Origin: Gemmatimonadales bacterium
Lineage (GTDB): Bacteria > Gemmatimonadota > Gemmatimonadetes > Gemmatimonadales > GWC2-71-9
Direction of reading: 5' to 3'
Length of the DNA: 50,672 nt
Assembly: GCA_025927545.1 (NCBI GenBank)
Contig: JAICLE010000013.1
Coordinates: 1 to 50,672 of the forward strand
In this document: one piece after another, positions 9,935-18,197 of the stretch
Layout: each line of letters starts with the position of its first letter
How positions within the stretch are numbered: the stretch's first letter is position 1
The notes under the pieces: generated by a model
Seen by the model: only the letters and a program-made list of their open reading frames with translations
The model's database searches: none
What the model was told of the DNA's origin: nothing
Translations under genes and position numbers: made by a program

Positions 9935-12869
9935 CCAGTCTCTCCTGAATGTCCTCCCCACGTTTGCCCGCGCGCGCCAGGGCCGGCAGCTCCGAATCCG
10001 CATCGACGGTAACGGGGAGCGGCAGGCGGCTCACGCTCGCCGCGCTGAAACGGTGGAAGCCGCTCGCCGCGGGCACGGCCCCGACCCGCGCGACGGCTCC
10101 CACCCACCGCGAGTTGAGCCACGCGGCCAGCCGCTCGGCCTCCTGGGCCGTAGGCACGGCAGCCACGTAGCACGAGTTGAGCGGGATGCTCCCGGAATCG
10201 CGCGGACACGTGAGCGCGACGGCCGTGAGTCGTCGCGCCACATCCGCCCACACCACTCGGTGTCCGCCGGCAGCCGCCTTTGTCCGGAAGAGCGTCCACG
10301 GGGGGCCCCGGTCGAAGTCCGTCCGCCGACGCAGCGCGGCCTCGTGCGGCCCCAGATACGCTGCCGCCATGGGTGGCAGGCGGCCGAGCGGCGCGCCGTT
10401 GGCGCCGTGGGTCCAGAGCAGCCGCACCCGCGGCCGGGCGCGGAACGGTCGCACATCGCGCCCCCGCACTGCCCAGCGCAGCAGCTCGGGCTCCACCTCG
10501 ACGGGGGGATCGAGAAAGAGGCGATTGGCCCCGGTCTTGACGCCGAGGTGGCAGGTGACGCGCTCGTCGAGCGCGGGGTGGTCGCGCGCCAGTCTGGCGA
10601 CGATCGCCCGCGTGCGGTCGGCTGACAGGATCCAAGGCCCGCCACCCGTGAGGGCCGCCTGCGGTATGGCCGCGCGGGCGACCCCGAATGTGGTGCGGAC
10701 CCGGTGCCCGCCGGCCGGCGGCGACTTCCGCGCCACCAGCGCCAGCGGATAAACGGTCGCGTCGAACGCGGCCTCGGGGTGCCCGGTCAGGTCGGCGAGA
10801 TGAAGCAGCGTTGTGGATGCCGCGAGCGCGTGCCGGGCCGCGGCGCCGTAACCGGCGGTGGCGAGCTTGGCCGGCACGAGCAGCGCGACCACACCGCCCG
10901 GCGCGGTCAGTTCGATGGCGCGCTCGAGGAATGCGATGGCGAGGTCCGGCCGGTGGCAGAACCCCGCGCCCGCGCCGCGCCACCAGCGGTATCGTCCCTC
11001 GAGCCGCCGGCGCGTCTCGGCGGGCACGTCCTCGGCGCGAAGCCATGGCGGGTTCCCGGCAACGATGCCGAAGCCACCGGCCGCGAACACATCCGCGAAT
11101 TGACTCCCGTACTGGAACCAGGGGACCTCTCGCTCGCGGGCGATGGTGCGCCGCGCGGCCCCGAGCGCGCGCAGCTCGGCCCGGGCTCCGGCGAGCAGCG
11201 CGCGGAGCTCGCGATCCATGCCTCGCTGCTCGCCGAAGAGATCCACGCTCCGTGCCGCCCGCACATGGCCGGCGACCGCTGCCCGGAGCTCTGCTTCCGC
11301 CGCCTTGAGCGCCTCGGTGGCCGCGCGCGACTCCGCCGCCCGAAGCTCCCGTACCAGCTCGCGCTTGGCCGCCCCGGTGGCGACGACCAAACGCCGGCGC
11401 AGCCGCGCGACGGTATCGGCCAGCCGCGGATCGGGACGCCGGACCCGGGCCACGCTGCCCGGCTCGAACAGACTGTCGCCCTGGCGAATGAGACAATCGA
11501 GGTTCGGCAGCGGCTCGACCCGCTGGGGGCACTCCTCCCGATCATCCGCGATGACGGCGAGCCAGAGGCGGAGCTCGGTGAGGCGAACCGCCGTCGCACT
11601 CCGGTCGACACCGAACAGGTTGCGCTGGAGGATCCGGCGGCGTCCCGCCGAGTCCGGCACGCCGTCGGGTGCGGCATGGGTCGAGAGCAGGTCGAGGGCG
11701 CCCAGCAGGAACGCGCCCGACCCCACGGCGGGATCGAGCACCGTGAGATCGTCGAGCGCGGCGCGCGCCGTGCTCTCGCGGTCGGCGAGCCTCCGCTCCG
11801 CTTCGACGTCGCCGCAGCCGAGCCGCCCCGCCACCGCCGCGGCCAGCGCGGCCTCGAGCAGCGTGCGGACCAGAGCCGCCGGGGTGTAGTAGGTGCCGGA
11901 GGCTCGGCGCGCGTCCGGCGCCATCAGGCCCTCGAACACCCGGCCCAGCATGTCCGGCGCGATGCCGCCCGACTGGCCTAGCTCGGAGACGGTGAAGTGA
12001 AACCGCTCGAACAGCCCGTCGAACGCGTCTCGCCAGACGGCGTTGGGAATGTCGCCGCGGAGGGAGCGTTCGAGGGGATGCGGCTCGAACAGGCCACCGT
12101 TCAGGAAGGGGATGGGTCCGAACGCGGTGGCGCCGCGGCCCCGCTGGGAGGCAGGGCGGTTGAGCGTGCCGAAGAAGAGCGGACGGAGCAGGTGACGGTG
12201 GATGCCCCGCCTGCTCGCCAGGCAGCGGTCCACCTCCTCGGCGAGGAACTGCTCTCGGCCGGCGAGCCACCCCTTGGCCTGGATGAAATAGAGGAAGAGG
12301 ACACGGGTGAGCTGGAGCAGAGCCAGGCTGCGTCGGTCCTCGCCGCGTGGCCCATCGGGCATGCCCGCCGCCATACGCTCGAGCGTTGCCTTGAACTCGC
12401 TGAAGAAGCGGCGGCCGACCTCCTCTCCGCTCAGCGCGTCGGCAGCGCGGACTGCGTAGGCCAGCGCGCCGCCCGGTCCCCGCGAGGCGAGCCGGCCGAG
12501 TGCGGCGACGGCGGCGCTGCGCGGGTGATCGAGCTCCACTTCCAGCGAGGGCGTACCGTCGCACGCGACGGCCACGCCGAGCCGCCGTGCGGCCGCATCG
12601 AGCGCCAGTACGCCGGCGATCCGCCCCCGCGCGGCGAGCCACCGCGCCACTCGGCGCGCCAGCCGCTCCGGATCGGCGCCCGCGACGGCGAACCAGGGAA
12701 AATCACCCGTGCGCCCGACGGCCACCGCCGGCGCGAGACTGCCGCCGCGTGCCGGGTTCGCGACCAGCCCCGGAACGATTGCGTGCAGCGGTTCGTGGCC
12801 CAGGGCCGCCAGCAGCCCGCCCAGATCGTCGATCGCGCGGACTCGCTGCAGCAACGGGCCGAGCTCCAC
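9861..12869 (-). CDS. Eco57I/PglX-like adenine-N6 DNA methyltransferase
   Basis: A 1002-residue gamma-type N6-adenine methyltransferase. Order: N-terminal domain (1-150), helical region with LFLYFIQAKGWLAG and FLNGGLFEP (about 180-262), GTYYTP (325-330), SAM-binding motif I LDPAVGSGAFLLGAL (378-392), a helical insertion (about 480-575), catalytic NPPW (605-608), then a TaqI-like C-terminal specificity region to the end (RGRDVRPFRA near residue 835). It resembles type IIG and BREX PglX enzymes; no PD-(D/E)xK nuclease motif is convincing at the N-terminus. It starts at GTG with GGGAG 6 nt upstream. It likely methylates host DNA for self/non-self discrimination together with the overlapping helicase. 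Confidence 0.9.
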   Translation of the reverse strand: MELGPLLQRVRAIDDLGGLLAALGHEPLHAIVPGLVANPARGGSLAPAVAVGRTGDFPWFAVAGADPERLARRVARWLAARGRIAGVLALDAAARRLGVAVACDGTPSLEVELDHPRSAAVAALGRLASRGPGGALAYAVRAADALSGEEVGRRFFSEFKATLERMAAGMPDGPRGEDRRSLALLQLTRVLFLYFIQAKGWLAGREQFLAEEVDRCLASRRGIHRHLLRPLFFGTLNRPASQRGRGATAFGPIPFLNGGLFEPHPLERSLRGDIPNAVWRDAFDGLFERFHFTVSELGQSGGIAPDMLGRVFEGLMAPDARRASGTYYTPAALVRTLLEAALAAAVAGRLGCGDVEAERRLADRESTARAALDDLTVLDPAVGSGAFLLGALDLLSTHAAPDGVPDSAGRRRILQRNLFGVDRSATAVRLTELRLWLAVIADDREECPQRVEPLPNLDCLIRQGDSLFEPGSVARVRRPDPRLADTVARLRRRLVVATGAAKRELVRELRAAESRAATEALKAAEAELRAAVAGHVRAARSVDLFGEQRGMDRELRALLAGARAELRALGAARRTIAREREVPWFQYGSQFADVFAAGGFGIVAGNPPWLRAEDVPAETRRRLEGRYRWWRGAGAGFCHRPDLAIAFLERAIELTAPGGVVALLVPAKLATAGYGAAARHALAASTTLLHLADLTGHPEAAFDATVYPLALVARKSPPAGGHRVRTTFGVARAAIPQAALTGGGPWILSADRTRAIVARLARDHPALDERVTCHLGVKTGANRLFLDPPVEVEPELLRWAVRGRDVRPFRARPRVRLLWTHGANGAPLGRLPPMAAAYLGPHEAALRRRTDFDRGPPWTLFRTKAAAGGHRVVWADVARRLTAVALTCPRDSGSIPLNSCYVAAVPTAQEAERLAAWLNSRWVGAVARVGAVPAASGFHRFSAASVSRLPLPVTVDADSELPALARAGKRGEDIQERLDESVARHLGLSPRDRAVLGAADRR

Positions 12870-13002
12870 GCGGCGCTCCCGGGATTCGAGGACCGCGCAC
12901 GATACGCGCGAGGTGCCCCGAGCCCGGGATCAATCCGGCGCGGCCGCAATCATGCCGCTGCCGCTGCTGGACGCTGGCTCGCCATCTCCTTATCCTGAAC
13001 GC

Positions 13003-13698
13003 ATGCAACTCCAACTCTACTGCTGCGCTGGCCTGCTGGCCGCCGCCACCCTCCCGCCGAGGGACCGGGCCCCGCTCCCGCCGACGCCGGTGCGATCCTC
13101 GGCGCCCGACAGCGGCGCCTTCGTCATCCGTCACGCCGCCGATACCGTAGCCATCGAGCGGTTTGCCCGGACGCCCACCGTGCTCAACGGCACGCTTGAG
13201 CTCCGGGATGCCAAGCACACGTCGCAGAGCTACAAGGCCGTGGTGGCGCCGGACGCCTCGGTGGCGTTGATCGAGGTGACGGTCCAGGAGCGGACCGAGG
13301 AGGCGGTCAAGGGCAGGGTGGTCCACCGTGCGCGCGTGATCTTCAAGGAGGACAGCGCCGCGGTGGACGACATCTCCGGGCACGGCCTGGAGACCCGAAT
13401 CTTCGGGACTGAGCGCGGCGCCGTGCCGTATCTCAACCTGTCATTCGCGCTGCTCGGACAGGCGGTACTCCGCGCGCGTGCCGCCGGGTCGGCAGCCGGG
13501 CGCGTGCCGCTCTTCAACCTCGGTGGGGGCGGGCTCGGCGCCGGGCAGACGCTGGACGCGAGCGTCTCGCCGCTCGGTGCAGACTCGCTCGCGGTGGCGA
13601 TCGGGACGGTGAAGTTTCATCTGCGGGTGGATTCCGCCGGCCGGGTCCTGGGTGGCAGGATTCTGGGGCAGGAGGTCGTGGCCGAGCGGACGCAGTAG
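13003..13698 (+). CDS. Secreted protein of unknown function
   Basis: A 231-residue protein I do not recognise. The first 20-odd residues (hydrophobic, with CCAGLLAAATLPP) look like a weak signal peptide or lipoprotein-like leader, followed by a Pro-rich linker and a beta-rich body with no transmembrane helix; a Gly-rich loop (FNLGGGGLGAGQ) lies near residue 170. The ATG at 13003 is preferred over the in-frame ATG at 12949 because TATCCT sits 6 nt upstream, fitting a leaderless start. It is divergent from the methylase gene and convergent with the GT2 gene. Export to the periplasm is an inference. Confidence 0.7.
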   Translation: MQLQLYCCAGLLAAATLPPRDRAPLPPTPVRSSAPDSGAFVIRHAADTVAIERFARTPTVLNGTLELRDAKHTSQSYKAVVAPDASVALIEVTVQERTEEAVKGRVVHRARVIFKEDSAAVDDISGHGLETRIFGTERGAVPYLNLSFALLGQAVLRARAAGSAAGRVPLFNLGGGGLGAGQTLDASVSPLGADSLAVAIGTVKFHLRVDSAGRVLGGRILGQEVVAERTQ

Positions 13699-13715
13699 CG
13701 CCGGGCCGGGCGCGG

Positions 13716-14885
13716 TCAACGGTCTCTCTGCACCCGCGTGGGCTCCTGCCCGTACACTCGCCCGCGCCACTCGACCCGCCGCGACCCCCGCCACGTGGAC
13801 CGCGCGAAGATATAGAGCGCCATCGCGGCCCCCAACGGATAGAGCAGTCCGTAGACCATCGGGATTCTCATCCCATACGATACCAGCGCCCAGAACAGCA
13901 CGCTGAGCCCCGTGGCGATCCCGGCGGAGCCGGCCAGGCCGCCGACGCTGACCCCGAGCGCGCGGACGAGCAGCACCCCGGGCGGCAGCAGCCAGAACAG
14001 CATCGCGCCCGCGAGCATCACCGGCACCAGCGCGCGCAGCGCGGGCTCGTCTGGGAACGAGCCGCGTCCGCCCAGATACACGTTCTTGGACCAGCCCTCG
14101 ATGAGCTGCGGCAGGTCCTGGTACATCCGCGTCTCCATGAGTCGTTCCGCGAACGCGAAATGAAGTCGCCGCCCCGCCCGGAGGTACGCCTGGGCGAGCG
14201 CCAGGTCCTCCGCCACCTCGTGACGCACCGCGCCATGGCCGCCCACGGCGACGTAGGCCGCGCGCGTGGTCAGGATGAACTGTCCATTGGCGATCACGTC
14301 CCGAGGCCGCCGAGCGCGATTGACCCGCCGCGGGTGATAGCGCAGGCCGAGCAGCAGCCAGATCTGAGGCATGACCACCCGTTCCCAGAAGCTCACGCAG
14401 CGCTGGTGCGGAGCGACGGTCAGCAGGTCGGCGCGCTCGCGGCGGAGCGCCTCGGCCGCACGGCCCATCAGCTCGGGTGCGTGCCGGGTATCGGCGTCGG
14501 TAAACAGGAGCAGCTCGCCGCTCGCGGCGCGGAATCCCTGCTCGCATGCCCACGGCTTGCCGTACCACCCCTCCGGCAGGGGCACGCCGCGCACCAGCCG
14601 TACGCGCGGGTCCGCCGCGGCGAGCCGATCGACGATCGTGGCCGTCTGGTCGGTCGAGCGGTCGTCCACCACGATCAGCTCGAACGGCCGATAATCGGAC
14701 GCGACAATGGAGCGGACCACCGTCTCGATGGTCGCTTGCTCGTTCCGTGCGGGGATGATGATGGAGATCGGGATGCCCGCGATCGGCGGGACGTCACTGA
14801 GGTTGGGATGGAGCTGGCCGAGGCGGAACAGGCCCGCGAACGGCGCGAGCCACGGCAGTGCCGGCAGCAGATCGACCATCGGCAT
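13716..14885 (-). CDS. GT2-family membrane glycosyltransferase
   Basis: A 389-residue family 2 glycosyltransferase, similar in layout to hydroxychlorobactene glucosyltransferase (CruC-like) and other carotenoid or lipid glycosyltransferases. The GT-A core has SIIIPARNEQATIETVV, the LIVVDDRSTDQT nucleotide site, FTDADTRH (the DXD) and an EDLALAQAYLRAG catalytic region; QRCVSFWERVVMPQ is typical of the subfamily. Three to four C-terminal membrane helices anchor it (from about residue 295). Two closely spaced in-frame ATGs occur (14885, 14879). It lies 22 nt after the RsbRD-like gene on the same strand, so probably co-transcribed. The substrate cannot be inferred. Confidence 0.88.
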   Translation of the reverse strand: MPMVDLLPALPWLAPFAGLFRLGQLHPNLSDVPPIAGIPISIIIPARNEQATIETVVRSIVASDYRPFELIVVDDRSTDQTATIVDRLAAADPRVRLVRGVPLPEGWYGKPWACEQGFRAASGELLLFTDADTRHAPELMGRAAEALRRERADLLTVAPHQRCVSFWERVVMPQIWLLLGLRYHPRRVNRARRPRDVIANGQFILTTRAAYVAVGGHGAVRHEVAEDLALAQAYLRAGRRLHFAFAERLMETRMYQDLPQLIEGWSKNVYLGGRGSFPDEPALRALVPVMLAGAMLFWLLPPGVLLVRALGVSVGGLAGSAGIATGLSVLFWALVSYGMRIPMVYGLLYPLGAAMALYIFARSTWRGSRRVEWRGRVYGQEPTRVQRDR

Positions 14886-14907
14886 CGGGACGGCGAATCG
14901 GTGCAGG

Positions 14908-15471
14908 CTACCGCACCTGCTTCTTGACGAGGGCGTGGAGCTGGTGCTCGATGGCGTCGAGCTGGCGCTCGACTTCTCCAGCGTCGTATTCGCTGCCGAA
15001 TGAGGGCACGCCGTTTTGCGCGAACAGCGTGGCGACCAGCGCGTCGGTGTATCCCACGACCGCGACGGCGATCCCCTTGTCGATGACGCGGTTCAGGCGG
15101 AGCATGATCGCCATGCCCTGCCGCGCGCGCATCGCGGCGAGGACCGGCGCGAGATTTCGGATGAGCATTTCGCGGAGGAACTGCAGCTCTTCGACCACCT
15201 CGCCCGCGGCGAGCCCGCGCGTCGAGGCCATCCGCCCGTAGTGCTCGCAGGCGTGCAGCCATACCGTGCCGACTTCTCGGCGGAGCGGACCCACCATCTC
15301 GCTGATGATGTCGAGCAGGATGCGGAATTCCCGCTCGACGAGCGGCCGCGGAACCGTGGGTGCGGCGGTGATACGGTCACCAAGCCAGTCGGCCCACTGC
15401 CCGACCATCTGATCCCGCAGCTCGGCGATGACCCGGCCGGCGGCGAGCAACGCGGGTTGCGAAGCGCGCAC
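14908..15471 (-). CDS. RsbRD N-terminal-like sensory protein
   Basis: A 187-residue all-alpha protein resembling the N-terminal sensor domain of RsbT co-antagonist RsbRD: repeated helices with VEEFRI-type text, HACEHYGRMASTRGLAAGEVVEELQFLREML in the middle and a C-terminal helix pair. No STAS domain follows, so it is a stand-alone sensor domain. GTG at 15471 was chosen because GGGAGG lies 6 nt upstream; the ATG at 15501 would lie upstream of that ribosome binding site. It may feed a partner-switching or oxygen/stress response, but no partner genes are nearby. Downstream, the GT2 gene follows closely. Confidence 0.7.
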   Translation of the reverse strand: MRASQPALLAAGRVIAELRDQMVGQWADWLGDRITAAPTVPRPLVEREFRILLDIISEMVGPLRREVGTVWLHACEHYGRMASTRGLAAGEVVEELQFLREMLIRNLAPVLAAMRARQGMAIMLRLNRVIDKGIAVAVVGYTDALVATLFAQNGVPSFGSEYDAGEVERQLDAIEHQLHALVKKQVR

Positions 15472-15561
15472 TACCGTCCTCCCTGGAAAAGGTGGGGGCA
15501 ATCTAACGGTGAACTGTTCGTGGGGTCAAAACGGCGCCACACCTGTCGCTATCTTTCATCA

Positions 15562-16398
15562 ATGGCAACTCCGGCCTTGACCCGCCACCGCCTCCCCGGC
15601 GCCCTCGGCGACATCCTCATCGATGTGCGCGCGGGGGGCCGAGACAGCCCTCGGCCGGCGACCGTGGTGGTGCATGGATTCAAGGGCTTCAAGGACTGGG
15701 GGTTGTGGCCCGCACTCGCCGAGCGGCTGGCCCGGGCCGGCTTCTCGGCGGTGACGCTGAACCTGAGCGGCAGCGGCGTGGATGACGCGGGCGAGTTCGT
15801 CTATCCCGAGCGCTTCGGCCACAACACGTTTTCGGCCGAGCTGCAAGACGTGCGCCGGGTCCTCGACGCGCTTGCCGCGGGCGAGCTCGCCGTGGCGCCC
15901 CCCACGGCGATCGGGCTCCTGGGCCACTCGCGCGGCGGTGGAATCGCGATTCTCCAGACGGCGGAAGATTCGCGGGTACGGGCGCTTGTCACCTGGGCGG
16001 CGATTTCGACGGTCGAGCGCTGGTCGCCGGCCGAGCGGACCTCGTGGAGGGCGGCCGGCATGAATCAGGTCCAGAATGCGCGGACGCACCAGATTCTGCC
16101 GCTCTACACCGACGTGCTGGATGACGTCGAGCGGAACGTCGAAGCGCTCGACATCGAGGCCGCGGCCGGGCGAATCGCCGTGCCCTGGCTCATCGTGCAC
16201 GGCGCAGCCGATGAAGCCGTCGCCCTAGCCGAGGGCAGGCTTCTCGCCGCGTCCGCGCCGCCCGCCAGCAGCCGATTTCTCCAGATCGAGGGCGCCGGTC
16301 ATACGTTCGGCGCCGTTCACCCCTGGAAAGGCGCCACTCCGGAGCTCGAGCGGGTCATCAATGCAAGCCTCGCCTTCTTTGCCGCGGAGCTCCGGTAG
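15562..16398 (+). CDS. Alpha/beta hydrolase (dienelactone hydrolase-like)
   Basis: A 278-residue alpha/beta hydrolase. The oxyanion-hole HGFKGFKDWG is near residue 40, the nucleophile elbow is GHSRGGG (Ser near residue 121), the acid is probably in HGAADEAV, and the catalytic His in EGAGHTFG. No signal peptide, so it is likely a cytoplasmic esterase or acyl-hydrolase of unknown substrate. The ATG at 15562 has TATCTT (15550-15555) exactly 6 nt upstream and no Shine-Dalgarno. The SDR gene follows after 22 nt on the same strand, suggesting a two-gene operon. Confidence 0.9.
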   Translation: MATPALTRHRLPGALGDILIDVRAGGRDSPRPATVVVHGFKGFKDWGLWPALAERLARAGFSAVTLNLSGSGVDDAGEFVYPERFGHNTFSAELQDVRRVLDALAAGELAVAPPTAIGLLGHSRGGGIAILQTAEDSRVRALVTWAAISTVERWSPAERTSWRAAGMNQVQNARTHQILPLYTDVLDDVERNVEALDIEAAAGRIAVPWLIVHGAADEAVALAEGRLLAASAPPASSRFLQIEGAGHTFGAVHPWKGATPELERVINASLAFFAAELR

Positions 16399-16420
16399 GG
16401 TGGCGGCGGAACTCGCGGGC

Positions 16421-17284
16421 ATGACCGGCCGCGTCTGCGTGATCACCGGCGCGACCCGCGGGATCGGCCGGGCCACCGCCGAGGGTCTGGCGAGGCTCGG
16501 GGCCACCCTCGTGCTCGTTGTGCGCCGCCGGGAAGACGGGGCCGCGGTGGCGCGTGCGCTCCGCCATGCTCACGCCGCGCCGCCGGCCGAGGTGGTCCCT
16601 GCCGATCTCGCCTCCCAGCACTCGATTCGCGAGGCCGCCGAGGCCATTCGGGCCCAGCACCCGGCTTTGCACGTCCTCATCAACAACGCAGGGACGATCC
16701 CGAAGGACCGGGAGACCACGGTGGACGGCCTGGAGATGCAGTTCGCCGTCAACCACCTCGCCTATTTTCTCCTCACCAACCTGCTGCTCGACCGGCTGAT
16801 GGCCGGCGCGCCCGCCCGGATCGTCAACGTCTCTTCCGGTGCCCACCAGGGTGGCACGATCGACTTTGCCGACCTCCAGAGCGAGCGCCGCTACGACCCC
16901 GTACGGGTCTACGGCCGCACCAAGCTCGCCAACGTCCTCTTCACCTACGAGCTGGCCCGGCGGCTCGAGGGTACCGGCGTGACCGCCAACTGCCTGCACC
17001 CTGGCGTGATCGCCACCCGACTTCTGGCCGAGTACATGAACCTTCCCCTCGTCGGCGGTGCGGTCGCGCGCACCTTTGGCGGCAGCCCCGAGGCGGGGGC
17101 GGAGACGAGCCTTCATCTCGCCGCGTCGCCGGCGGTGGAAGGGGTGACGGGGAAGTATTTTGTCGAGAGCCGGGCGACCCGCTCGTCGCGTGAGTCCTAC
17201 GACGAGGAACTGCAGCGCCGGCTCTGGGAGCGGAGCGCTGAGCTCACGGCACTCGAGGGTGCGAGCGCCCCCGGGGTGGAGTGA
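16421..17284 (+). CDS. Short-chain dehydrogenase/reductase (retinol dehydrogenase-like)
   Basis: A 287-residue classical SDR with an NAD(P)-binding Rossmann fold. The cofactor motif is TGATRGIG (TGxxxGxG), followed by NNAG (in LINNAGTIP), the catalytic Ser in IVNVSSGAH, and YGRTK as the Tyr-x-x-x-Lys pair. The insert after the serine (GGTIDFADLQ) is typical of the retinol-dehydrogenase/WWOX-like branch, which reduces or oxidises hydrophobic carbonyls. ATG 16421 is used; a GTG at 16400 would add seven residues. It is probably co-transcribed with the upstream hydrolase. Confidence 0.9.
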   Translation: MTGRVCVITGATRGIGRATAEGLARLGATLVLVVRRREDGAAVARALRHAHAAPPAEVVPADLASQHSIREAAEAIRAQHPALHVLINNAGTIPKDRETTVDGLEMQFAVNHLAYFLLTNLLLDRLMAGAPARIVNVSSGAHQGGTIDFADLQSERRYDPVRVYGRTKLANVLFTYELARRLEGTGVTANCLHPGVIATRLLAEYMNLPLVGGAVARTFGGSPEAGAETSLHLAASPAVEGVTGKYFVESRATRSSRESYDEELQRRLWERSAELTALEGASAPGVE

Positions 17285-17333
17285 GATGGGCCGGCCTCTG
17301 GCGGTCATCCGGTCTCGGCGCTAGTCTGCGTCC

Positions 17334-17564
17334 ATGCCCATCTACGACTATCGCTGCGCCGCCTGCGGAGCCGAGTTCGAGCAGCTCGTTCGCTCCGATA
17401 CCCGGGTAAGCTGCCCCCAGTGCACGAGCCGCAAGCTCGAGCGCCTCATGTCCCTCCCGGCCCGGCCCGCCGGCGCGGGGAGGCCCGCCGACTATAGTCG
17501 CCTCGGGCCGCCGCCCGGCGGCGGCGGTTGCTGCGGCGGCGGCTGCCACACGCACCAGCACTGA
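17334..17564 (+). CDS. FmdB-family zinc ribbon protein
   Basis: A 76-residue FmdB-type regulatory zinc ribbon: MPIYDYRCAACGAEFE at the start gives CxxC, and CPQC the second pair. After residue 40 a Pro/Gly-rich linker leads to a tail GGCCGGGCHTHQH, rich in Cys and His and likely to bind a metal. The function of the family is poorly known (putative regulator). TAGTCT (17322-17327) lies 6 nt upstream of the ATG, suggesting a leaderless start. Its 3' end overlaps the Nudix gene. Confidence 0.9.
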   Translation: MPIYDYRCAACGAEFEQLVRSDTRVSCPQCTSRKLERLMSLPARPAGAGRPADYSRLGPPPGGGGCCGGGCHTHQH

Positions 17565-18133
17565 GCACGCGGCTGGATCGGCTGCGGCATCGGCTGGCCG
17601 GCCACCATCCGGCATCCGGCGAGAGCCATCCGGCGCTCCTATGGGCTGCGGTGGCCGTGGTGCTGACCCCGGCGCCTGACGCCGTCCTGCTGATCCGCCG
17701 CGCCGAGCGCGCCGGCGATCCCTGGTCGGGGCACATGGCCCTGCCGGGCGGTCGCCGCGCCGCCGAAGACGCCGACCTCCTCGCCACCGCGATCCGTGAA
17801 ACCGGCGAGGAGGTCGGGCTCCCGCTCCCGCGTTCCAGCCTCCTCGGCGGCCTGGACGACGTGGTCCCGCGCACCCCGGTCCTGCCGCCGATCGCCGTCC
17901 GCCCCTACGTCTTCGCTCTTCCCGAACGCCCGCCGCTCGCTCCCAATCCGGAAGTCGCCGGATGGCGCTGGGTTCCCCTCGATCTCCTGCTCCACCCCGA
18001 GACCTATCACTCCGTCCGGCTCCAGATCCGCGGCGAATCCCGCGACGTGCCCGCCTACGAGCTCGACCAATCCGTCGTCTGGGGAATGACCGAACGGATC
18101 ATGACTGGCCTGCTGGACCAGATTCGACAGTAG
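17528..18133 (+). CDS. Nudix hydrolase, CoA pyrophosphatase-like (NudL)
   Basis: A Nudix hydrolase of up to 201 residues. LLIRRAERAGDPWSGHMALPGG and the Nudix helix RETGEEVGL match the CoA/acyl-CoA diphosphatase group, which trims CoA to phosphopantetheine and adenosine 3',5'-bisphosphate; the acidic residue sits one place further from the helix than in the general Nudix pattern, as in that group. The start is uncertain: TTG 17528 lies inside fmdB, and the conserved part begins near codon 40. It is coupled to, and probably co-transcribed with, the FmdB gene. Confidence 0.85.
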   Translation: MLRRRLPHAPALSTRLDRLRHRLAGHHPASGESHPALLWAAVAVVLTPAPDAVLLIRRAERAGDPWSGHMALPGGRRAAEDADLLATAIRETGEEVGLPLPRSSLLGGLDDVVPRTPVLPPIAVRPYVFALPERPPLAPNPEVAGWRWVPLDLLLHPETYHSVRLQIRGESRDVPAYELDQSVVWGMTERIMTGLLDQIRQ

Positions 18134-18142
18134 CCCCCAGCC

Positions 18143-18185
18143 TTGACATGAGCCACGCAGAATCTCATGATTAGGCAACCCTAAT
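18143..18185 (+). promoter_or_regulatory. mntR-mntH promoter with DtxR/MntR-type operator
   Basis: A perfect -35 TTGACA (18143-18148) is followed 17 nt later by CATGAT (18166-18171). Overlapping and just downstream is a perfect dyad ATTAGG-CAAC-CCTAAT (18170-18185). TTAGG...CCTAA half-sites are the known signature of DtxR/IdeR/MntR family operators. The operator would block the -10 and transcription start, so the regulator encoded immediately downstream most likely represses its own operon when metal is plentiful. The leader before the mntR ATG at 18198 would be only about 20 nt. Confidence 0.75.
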
Positions 18186-18197
18186 TCGGGATTTTGC

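Noticed and set aside
7613..12869. Complete DISARM or BREX locus
   Set aside because: Only methylase and helicase are present; drmA/B/C, brxC or pglZ-type genes are missing within the window on both sides.
7808..12998. Long plus-strand frames opposite the helicase and methylase genes
   Set aside because: No recognisable domains, no ribosome binding sites; shadows of the minus-strand genes, which have clear motifs.
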